The notes under the pieces: generated by a model
What the model saw: only the letters and a program-made list of their open reading frames with translations
Told to the model about the DNA's origin: nothing
The model's database searches: none
Made by a program: the position numbers and the translations under genes
Part shown: positions 14,303 to 20,226 of the stretch, in pieces
How the letters are laid out: each line of letters starts with the position of its first letter
Position numbering within the stretch: position 1 is the stretch's first letter
Assembly (NCBI GenBank): GCA_030430975.1
Contig: JAUIKB010000011.1
Coordinates: 1-20,226, forward strand
Direction: 5' to 3'
DNA from: Polyangia bacterium
Lineage (GTDB): Bacteria > Myxococcota_A > Polyangia > Polyangiales > Polyangiaceae
Length of the DNA stretch: 20,226 nucleotides

Positions 14303-14677
14303 ATGGCGCTGAAGTGTCCTAAGTGCGCTCGCGATATGGAGGCGGTCGACTTTCAAGGCGTTGTCGTGGATCGCTGTAGCGGCTGCCGTGGCATCTGGTT
14401 TGACGCGTTCGAAAAGGAATACCTGGAAGAAATGGACGGTGCCGAGTCGCTAGATGATGGCGACGAACGAGTCGGGCGTCGGCACAACGACATAGACCGC
14501 ATCGACTGCCCGCATTGCCGGACGCAGATGATCCGCATGGTCGACCTAAAGAAGTCCTACGTGCGCTTCGAGCACTGCGCTACCTGCGGCGGGTCGTTTC
14601 TCGACGCCGGCGAGTTTCGCGAAGTGAAGGGGCAAACGGTGATGCAAGCTCTGCGTCGTCTATTTCGTCGTGATTGA
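14303..14677 (+). CDS. Double TFIIB-type zinc-ribbon protein
   Basis: 124-residue soluble protein with two zf-TFIIB-like modules. The first has CPKC (C5, C8) and CSGCRGIWFD (C25, C28). The second has CPHC (C69, C72) and CATCGGSFLDAGEF (C92, C95). The modules are joined by an acidic linker (about 44-57). Such proteins are common in Myxococcota and other bacteria, and their function is not settled; they may bind nucleic acid or protein partners. It is divergent from the photolyase gene. Its 3' end overlaps the convergent beta-lactamase-like gene by 18 bp. Confidence 0.87.
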   Translation: MALKCPKCARDMEAVDFQGVVVDRCSGCRGIWFDAFEKEYLEEMDGAESLDDGDERVGRRHNDIDRIDCPHCRTQMIRMVDLKKSYVRFEHCATCGGSFLDAGEFREVKGQTVMQALRRLFRRD

Positions 14678-16063
14678 ATCACTCAGCGGCACGGTGCCCA
14701 CCAGGTCGAATACTTCGCGTGGAAACGACTTGAAGGCGTGCGCCTTGATCTTACGATCCGCCCATCGTTTCGGCGAGCGACGCATGCGCACGGCGACCAA
14801 GCGGTGCCGCGGCACGACGACGAGGTACTGCCCCAAAGTGCCGGCTGCGTAGTATCCCACGATCTTGCCGAACGTGTGCTCAACGTCGGGCAACCCAGCC
14901 TTCCAGGTCGTGGCATCCCACGTCTTGAGGTCGGTATCGTTGGGGAACGCCTTCATCAGAGCGGTCACTAGCGTTTCGTGGTTTTCGAAAGGCTTGCCGA
15001 TCAGCGGCCGAGCCGCTTCGATAAAGGTATCGTCCACCCCCGCGGCCGACCATTTGTCGACGATCGCTTGGGTGATCGTCATGCGATGGAATTCTGGTAG
15101 CAGCCACCACATCAGTCCGATGCGCTTCGTAGGAGGCTGAACCGTCGCGGGGGAGGTAGCGAGATCGATCCACTGCTCGCTCAGCAGCTGCACGCCGTCT
15201 TGGCGTCCGCGGTTCAGCATCAGCTGACCCAGTTTCAATAGGTCGGCCGGCAGCATGTGCAGCCCCGCTAGCCCGTGAGGATTGCCAGAACGATCGACGG
15301 ACCACGTAAACCGTCGGATTCCAAGTGGTCCGAACAGTCGCTTAGCGACCAGTCGGTCAGCCCGGCTCCCGCCGGCTTTGGCTAGCAGAGCAGCCACGAG
15401 GTTGTACCCGCGATTATTGTAGGTGAACCGCGTTCCGGGTTTCTGCACGACGCGTGAACTCAGAGCGTGCGCGACGAAGTCTTTCGAGCGATAGATCGAC
15501 GCGGTGCTCTTGCCTGGATCGATCCCGGACGTGTGCCTGAGCAATTGGCCAACCGTGATCGACGCATGAGGTCCGGACCGCCAAGTTGGAAAGTACCGGT
15601 GCGCTGGGTGGTCGAGGGCGAGCTTCCCATCGTGGATCAGTTGACCTGCTACCAAACTCAAGACGGTCTTGGTGATCGACATGGTTTGGATCGGCCTGCG
15701 TCCGTCTTTGGACCTCCACGTGGCGACGCGCTTGCCGCCCTGTTGAATGATCAGCGCATCCGAATTCCGCTCGCGTGCTGTTTGAACCAGCGCCTGAACG
15801 CGCTGCGCGTCGACCGCCATCGGTCCGGTGACGGGTTGGGGGGGCGTGTTGGCGGAAGCTGACGGCGCCGGCGCTTGTGCGCTGGTCGCAGAAGGCTTCG
15901 GTTCGGCGGATGGGGCGGGCCGTGGGCGGTGCGGACGGATCGGCGCAGCACCATCCGATGACTTGCAGGCCGACGCGGTGGTGATCGCAATGGCGCTTGC
16001 GATGGCAATCGACTGCCTGGCGATATGCGCATGGGTCACACGGCGTCTTAGCGTCGCTGACAT
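14660..16063 (-). CDS. Serine beta-lactamase-like hydrolase, lipoprotein
   Basis: 467-residue penicillin-binding-protein/class C beta-lactamase-fold hydrolase. The ATG at 16063 is preferred to the open-frame TTG at 16114 because it gives a signal peptide ending in TASAC (Cys33), a lipobox. A disordered Pro/Ala/Ser linker follows (about 34-82). The catalytic SxxK is SITK (Ser129, Lys132), and the second motif is YNN (Tyr215, Asn217). HTSGID and GTLGQYLVVVPRH, both typical of the family, are visible, the latter near the third-motif strand. It could be an esterase, a D-amino-acid peptidase or a carboxypeptidase; the sequence does not decide, and true antibiotic resistance is unlikely. It is divergent from the ATP-grasp gene, with 75 bp between starts. 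Confidence 0.87.
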   Translation of the reverse strand: MSATLRRRVTHAHIARQSIAIASAIAITTASACKSSDGAAPIRPHRPRPAPSAEPKPSATSAQAPAPSASANTPPQPVTGPMAVDAQRVQALVQTARERNSDALIIQQGGKRVATWRSKDGRRPIQTMSITKTVLSLVAGQLIHDGKLALDHPAHRYFPTWRSGPHASITVGQLLRHTSGIDPGKSTASIYRSKDFVAHALSSRVVQKPGTRFTYNNRGYNLVAALLAKAGGSRADRLVAKRLFGPLGIRRFTWSVDRSGNPHGLAGLHMLPADLLKLGQLMLNRGRQDGVQLLSEQWIDLATSPATVQPPTKRIGLMWWLLPEFHRMTITQAIVDKWSAAGVDDTFIEAARPLIGKPFENHETLVTALMKAFPNDTDLKTWDATTWKAGLPDVEHTFGKIVGYYAAGTLGQYLVVVPRHRLVAVRMRRSPKRWADRKIKAHAFKSFPREVFDLVGTVPLSDSITTK

Positions 16064-16138
16064 TGAGCAGCAAATTCGGTTCCATGCGCATGTTGGCCGC
16101 GCGAACGCGTCCAAGCGCGATTTCTGTTACGGTGTGGT

Positions 16139-17626
16139 GTGCGATTAGACGGCTACGATACCGAGGGCTTTTTCGATGAAATGGTCAAGCCCGGTGGAGG
16201 CGTGCGACCGGAGTACAACGCCCTCGCGCTAAGGCTCGCCGAGCTGAATGCGACCGAATTCGCCAACCGCCAGCGCATGATCGACGTGCTGCTGAGGAAT
16301 CAGGGCGTCACGTTTACGGTCTATGCGGACGATGAAGGCGTGGAGAAGGTTTTCCCGTTCGATCCGATCCCGCGCATCGTCACCGCAAAGGAATGGGCTC
16401 ACGTCGAAAAGGGCCTTATCCAGCGCGTCGAGGCGCTCAACTTGTTCCTCAAGGATGTGTATGGCCCACAGCGCATCCTGAACGACCGGGTGATCGACCC
16501 CGAACTTGTATTGGGGGCGACGTTTTTCCGGCGCGAGATGATCGGCATGGAGCCGCCCGGCGGCATCTACGTGCACGTGGTGGGAACGGACCTAATCCGG
16601 GGTGCCGACGGACAATTCATGGTGCTCGAGGACAACGCGCGCAATCCCAGCGGCGTCAGCTATGTCCTGCAGTGCCGCTCCGTGCTCAAGCGGGTGTTCC
16701 CAGTCCTGTTCAACGAATACGGTGTTCGTCCGGTCGACGACTACTCGGACACGCTGCGAGACACGCTCAACCACGTCGCGCCGCGGGCCGCGGCGCAGCC
16801 GACGGTCGCCGTGCTCACGCCAGGCATCTACAACTCGGCCTACTTTGAGCACAGTTTCTTGGCGCGACAGATGGGCGTGAGCCTAGTCGAGGGCCGGGAT
16901 CTCGTCATTCAAGACGGTGCTGTGTGCATGCGCAGCACTCAAGGGCTGCAGCGGATCGATGTCCTCTACAGCCGCATCGACGACGACTTCATCGACCCGG
17001 TCACGTTCCGTCCAGACAGCATGCTCGGATGTGCCGGCCTGTTCTCAGCCTATCGCAGCGGCGCGGTCACGTTGGCGAACGCTCCGGGTACTGGCGTATG
17101 CGACGACAAGGCGATTTATCCGTTCGTACCCGACATGATTCGGTACTACTTGGACGCGGAGCCGATACTGCCGAACGTGCCGACGTATCTGGCGAGTCGA
17201 CCGGACGACATGAAGTACATCATGGAGCACCTCGCGGAACTCGTTGTGAAGAAGACCGACGCATCTGGCGGGTACGGCATGCTGATCGGCCCGAAGGCGT
17301 CCAATGCCGAGGTTGAGGAGTTTCGTGAAAAGATCAAGGCCTCGCCCCGTGCGTACATCGCTCAGCCGACGATTCAACTCGGTCGTCACCCCACTGCCAT
17401 CGACGGTGAGCTCGATCGGCGGTGCGTCGACCTTCGACCCTACGTGCTGTTCGGCGACAGGATCCGTGTCACACCAGGTGGTCTGACACGGGTTGCGCTG
17501 CGTCGCGGATCGCTCGTCGTCAACTCGAGTCAGGGTGGCGGCTACAAGGACACCTGGGTGCTCGCCGACGAGTCTGCAGGCAACTCCGAACCACCGCCGA
17601 GCCACGCGAGGTCAAGTGATGCTTAG
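16139..17626 (+). CDS. Circularly permuted ATP-grasp protein (DUF404/DUF407 type)
   Basis: 495-residue member of the circularly permuted ATP-grasp family, predicted to form peptide or amide bonds using ATP. The N-terminal YDTEGFFDEMVKPGGGVRPEY and the block FNEYGVRPVDDYSDTL are typical of the family. MVLEDNARNPSGVSY (about 161-175) and VVKKTDASGGYGML (about 367-380) supply probable nucleotide- and metal-binding residues. The C-terminus is a low-complexity Ser/Pro tail. The start is a GTG at 16139 without a clear ribosome-binding site. It is the first gene of a compact operon, with its stop overlapping the next ORF by 8 bp. Confidence 0.9.
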   Translation: MRLDGYDTEGFFDEMVKPGGGVRPEYNALALRLAELNATEFANRQRMIDVLLRNQGVTFTVYADDEGVEKVFPFDPIPRIVTAKEWAHVEKGLIQRVEALNLFLKDVYGPQRILNDRVIDPELVLGATFFRREMIGMEPPGGIYVHVVGTDLIRGADGQFMVLEDNARNPSGVSYVLQCRSVLKRVFPVLFNEYGVRPVDDYSDTLRDTLNHVAPRAAAQPTVAVLTPGIYNSAYFEHSFLARQMGVSLVEGRDLVIQDGAVCMRSTQGLQRIDVLYSRIDDDFIDPVTFRPDSMLGCAGLFSAYRSGAVTLANAPGTGVCDDKAIYPFVPDMIRYYLDAEPILPNVPTYLASRPDDMKYIMEHLAELVVKKTDASGGYGMLIGPKASNAEVEEFREKIKASPRAYIAQPTIQLGRHPTAIDGELDRRCVDLRPYVLFGDRIRVTPGGLTRVALRRGSLVVNSSQGGGYKDTWVLADESAGNSEPPPSHARSSDA

Positions 17627-18536
17627 TCGCGTCGCGGATGCCGCGTACTGGATGAGTCGCTACGTCGAGCGTGCCGAGAGCGCCGCGCGCGTGCTCGAAG
17701 TGACTCGCACGATGCTGATCGATCTGGGTCAAGTCGGCACGAAGCGCGCCGCTACGCAGGTTGGCGATGTGCTGAAACTGATGGGTACGAAGAGCCGCAC
17801 GCTCGAAGAAGCCGTTTTCGACGTTTCCGACCCGGCGTCTGTCATCTCGAATCTGAGCCGCGCACGTGAGAACGCCCGTCAGGTCCGTGAGGTGATCAGT
17901 TCAGAGATGTGGGATCACCTAAACCAGGCCTACTGGCGCTTGAGCGAGGCCGCGGGGCAAACGTCGCGCGTCGAAGACCTGTCGCAAACGCTCGAGGACG
18001 TGATCGCGTCGTCGTACTTGTGGGTTGGCGTGACCGACGCGACGATGCGCCGAGGCGAAGGCTGGGGATTCATCCGCATCGGGCAGTTCACCGAGCGTGC
18101 TGACCGCACGGCGCGTCTGATCGGCTTGGCCTGCAGCAGCGGGTCGCTGGAGCTGCCAGCTGGCGGCCCGGAGCGAACCAACGTCGGTTGGCTGAGACTC
18201 TTACGTTCGACGTGTGCGATCGAAGCTTTTCGGAAGCAACACCCGACGCGAGTCGATCCAAGGCAGGTCCTCGACTTTCTCCTGTTCGACCCCGAACTTC
18301 CTCGTTCGCTTCGTTACTCGGTCGAAGTGGTGGAGCGGTTCACAGAGCGGTTGCCGATGCGAGATCGGGCGTCGCGCCGAGCGCTTGAACGCCGCTTTGG
18401 GCGTCTCACAGGACACGTCGCGTTCAGTGACGTGGATGACGTGATCGAGCGGGGGCCGCAGAACTACCTGGGTGACTTTTCGCAGCTGTTGCAAGAAGCC
18501 AATATTGCGCTTCAGGAAACGTATTTTCTTCACTGA
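17619..18536 (+). CDS. Alpha-E domain protein (DUF403)
   Basis: 305-residue all-helical protein of the alpha-E family, found almost only beside circularly permuted ATP-grasp and transglutaminase genes. It begins MLSRVADAAYWMSRYVERAE, the standard family start. The open frame extends upstream to 17493, but that part overlaps the ATP-grasp gene in another frame. The ATG at 17619 follows GAGG and gives an 8-bp overlap with the upstream stop, so translation is probably coupled. The biochemical role is unknown; a scaffold or partner of the ATP-grasp enzyme is the usual suggestion. Confidence 0.93.
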   Translation: MLSRVADAAYWMSRYVERAESAARVLEVTRTMLIDLGQVGTKRAATQVGDVLKLMGTKSRTLEEAVFDVSDPASVISNLSRARENARQVREVISSEMWDHLNQAYWRLSEAAGQTSRVEDLSQTLEDVIASSYLWVGVTDATMRRGEGWGFIRIGQFTERADRTARLIGLACSSGSLELPAGGPERTNVGWLRLLRSTCAIEAFRKQHPTRVDPRQVLDFLLFDPELPRSLRYSVEVVERFTERLPMRDRASRRALERRFGRLTGHVAFSDVDDVIERGPQNYLGDFSQLLQEANIALQETYFLH

Positions 18537-18537
18537 T

Positions 18538-19527
18538 ATGTTATTATCCATTCGTCATACAACAGAGTTTAGCTACGAGGCACCGGTGTCGGAGTCCGTG
18601 ATCGAACTTCGCATGGCGCCGCGTACAGATGCGCGTCAGACGCTTCGCGGCTTTGGGCTAGCGATCGGTCCCAGCACGACAGCTCACGAACACATCGACT
18701 GGTTGGGCAATCGTGTTCATCAGTTCTCCGTATTGAACCCCCATACCCAGCTTGCTGTTGTCGCCACGAGCGCCATCCACGTTGCGGAAACGCCGCTTGA
18801 CTGGCTCGCGCTGGAGGTTCCGCTCGACAACAAATCGGATGACCATCGCGTCAACGACTTTCTGCGCTACCACGGCGCGGTACAGGCAGACGAGCGCCTT
18901 GACGCGCTCGAGAGCGTGCTGGGGCTGTCACGCTGTACGACATACGTGGAGCTGCTCAAGCTCGTCTACGAACGCCTGGGAGACTTCATCAAGTATCAGT
19001 CTGGTGTGACCACCTCGATGAGTTCGGTCTCAGAAGTCCTGACAGAGCGCGTCGGCGTGTGCCAAGACTTCACCCATGTAGCGCTTGCGTTGCTGCGGCG
19101 TCAGGGCGTCCCTGCACGCTACGTCTCCGGATACCTGGCCAAGCGGGAAGGCGAGGCCGAGATGGAGACCCACGCTTGGGTCGAGGCGTTTGTACCAGGC
19201 GTAGGGTGGTTCGGCATCGATCCAACCCACGGCATCGCGGCGGACGAGCAACACATCGCGGTCGGCACGGGGCGTAGCTACGCGGATGTGCCGCCCAATC
19301 GGGGCATGCACCGCGGCAACGCGACTGAGACGATCGATGTCTCGGTCGAAATTCGACCTATCGATGAAGTGCCAATCGGATTGCTAGCGCCCCGCGCAGC
19401 GCCGATCGAGTTCATCACGAGCGGCGTCGGGCAAGCCGATGTGCAGCAGCGTGGCCCGCTACAACAGCAGCACCAACAGCAGCAGCAAGTCGGGTTGGGA
19501 CAAACAGCCGTCGACCAGCACTTGTGA
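18538..19527 (+). CDS. Transglutaminase-like cysteine peptidase with Gln-rich tail
   Basis: 329 residues. The N-terminal beta domain (about 1-85) matches the bacterial transglutaminase-like N-terminal region (LSIRHTTEFSYEAPVSES). It is followed by the papain-like transglutaminase core with Cys175 (GVCQDFTH), His212 (METHAWVEAF) and Asp228 (GIDPTHG), a complete triad. The enzyme probably hydrolyses or transfers amide bonds. It starts 1 bp after the alpha-E stop. The C-terminal 27 residues are Gln-rich (QQQHQQQQQ). The stop codon overlaps a GTG start in the sequence GTGA. Confidence 0.93.
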   Translation: MLLSIRHTTEFSYEAPVSESVIELRMAPRTDARQTLRGFGLAIGPSTTAHEHIDWLGNRVHQFSVLNPHTQLAVVATSAIHVAETPLDWLALEVPLDNKSDDHRVNDFLRYHGAVQADERLDALESVLGLSRCTTYVELLKLVYERLGDFIKYQSGVTTSMSSVSEVLTERVGVCQDFTHVALALLRRQGVPARYVSGYLAKREGEAEMETHAWVEAFVPGVGWFGIDPTHGIAADEQHIAVGTGRSYADVPPNRGMHRGNATETIDVSVEIRPIDEVPIGLLAPRAAPIEFITSGVGQADVQQRGPLQQQHQQQQQVGLGQTAVDQHL

Positions 19528-20226
19528 GTCCGACCGTCCCGGTACAGGAGCTGCTGTCTGGGCCCGTCTTTGACGCGCTCGTCGCTGCATCGAAGCAAGC
19601 CGATAGCAGGCTTGTCGCCGCGGGCCTCCAGCTAACCATCGGTGGCGAGCCGACGTTTGTGCTCCCGGATGCTGCAGACCGACCCGAATGGTCGGTAGCC
19701 GCGTTAGGTGGCCGCAAGCTTGAGCTGGGATACGCGTTGGCGCACGAGCTACGCGATCGGTTGATGCCTGACGGCGCCGTCTTGTGTCGTTCAGGCAAAT
19801 GGTATCCGGGCGAGCTCGCGCCACGCTGGGCGTTGGAGCTACTGGACGTTGAGGCGCGCCGACTGCGGCTGCCGGAGTACGGACCACCCCGCGGACCCGA
19901 GGCAGCCGAACAACTGGCCCGAGCGATCGCCGAACGTCTCGGCGGTCCGGACTGCTTGAGGCAGGTATTCGACCAGGCTGCGGAACCGATCGCGTGGGCC
20001 CTGCCGTTGATATTTCGCGCGGGACGATTTTTCACCGAGCGCTGGGATTTCGGTGACGGAAACCTGCAGGTGTTCGAAGGAGACACGCCGGTTGGCTTTA
20101 GGCTACGACTGTCCGAACTCCCCGATGCTGAACCCGTGCCCGGCGTTGTCGAGGAGCCCAAACTCGATCGTAACGATCCGCGCCGTGTCGGCTGGGAAGC
20201 GATCGATCAGGCGCTCGACGAGCCAG
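19524..20226 (+). CDS. DUF2126 putative amidoligase, N-terminal part (3' end outside window)
   Basis: An open frame of 234 codons runs from GTG 19524 to the window end. The translated text LQLTIGGEPTFV (GGEPTF at 40-45), the PEW...GGRK block and GKWYPGELAPRWALELL (GKWYPGE at 91-97) are the N-terminal hallmarks of DUF2126, described as a putative COOH-NH2 ligase. In many proteobacteria DUF2126 is fused behind a transglutaminase domain. Here it is a separate ORF starting inside the transglutaminase stop (GTGA overlap), implying stop-start coupling. It completes the ATP-grasp/alpha-E/transglutaminase set. Confidence 0.85.
   Translation, partial: MSPTVPVQELLSGPVFDALVAASKQADSRLVAAGLQLTIGGEPTFVLPDAADRPEWSVAALGGRKLELGYALAHELRDRLMPDGAVLCRSGKWYPGELAPRWALELLDVEARRLRLPEYGPPRGPEAAEQLARAIAERLGGPDCLRQVFDQAAEPIAWALPLIFRAGRFFTERWDFGDGNLQVFEGDTPVGFRLRLSELPDAEPVPGVVEEPKLDRNDPRRVGWEAIDQALDEP

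Noticed and set aside
14660..16063. Beta-lactamase-like gene as an antibiotic-resistance determinant
   Set aside because: It is a chromosomal lipoprotein in an ordinary context with a long linker. The family mostly contains esterases and peptidases, and nothing indicates resistance.

Overview
The window comes from a GC-rich (roughly 60-65 % by eye) Gram-negative bacterium. I infer Myxococcota, probably Polyangia. The basis is a Gly/Pro-rich lipoprotein with a Cys-rich tail, a second Cys-rich 'CGNCG' protein, lipoproteins with Pro/Ala/Ser linkers, and isolated TCA-cycle genes surrounded by hypothetical secreted proteins. No rRNA, tRNA, insertion sequence, phage gene or CRISPR array was seen.

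Layout. 1-2990 (+): the C-terminal two thirds of an RND efflux permease, then a PAP2-family phosphatase. 2984-3013: a small zone of overlapping CTAG palindromes between convergent genes. 3010-5808: a minus-strand gene I do not recognise, a divergent Gly-rich/Cys-rich lipoprotein, a convergent triheme cytochrome c lipoprotein, and a short Cys-rich ORF that may be a remnant. 5941-9174 (+): malate dehydrogenase with a textbook terminator, then sucC-sucD with a second terminator, giving two consecutive TCA-cycle steps. 9534-10574 (-): branched-chain aminotransferase. 10803-14234 (-): a probable operon of class II photolyase, a zinc-ribbon/membrane/beta-propeller protein, and methionine sulfoxide reductase A. 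14303-14677 (+): a double zinc-ribbon protein. 14660-16063 (-): a serine beta-lactamase-like lipoprotein. 16139-20226 (+): a tightly packed operon of circularly permuted ATP-grasp, alpha-E, transglutaminase and a DUF2126 putative amidoligase cut by the window end.

The main discovery is in msrA. The conventional open frame starts at 11351 and lacks the MsrA active site. Reading upstream in the same frame gives an ATG at 11441 and an in-frame TGA exactly where the catalytic cysteine belongs (GLG-TGA-FWGPDSRFG), with family-typical sequence on both sides. A hairpin with 8-bp arms begins 12 nt after the TGA and has G as the first apical-loop base, as expected of a bacterial SECIS element. I read this gene as a selenocysteine-containing MsrA (Sec17) that a standard gene caller would truncate. 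The protein has only one other Cys (C97) and no C-terminal resolving Cys.

The second notable system is the ATP-grasp/alpha-E/transglutaminase/DUF2126 operon. This is a widespread conserved set predicted to make or modify peptide-like amide bonds, with no settled function. Here the transglutaminase and DUF2126 parts, often fused elsewhere, are separate ORFs joined by a GTGA stop/start overlap just after a Gln-rich tail.
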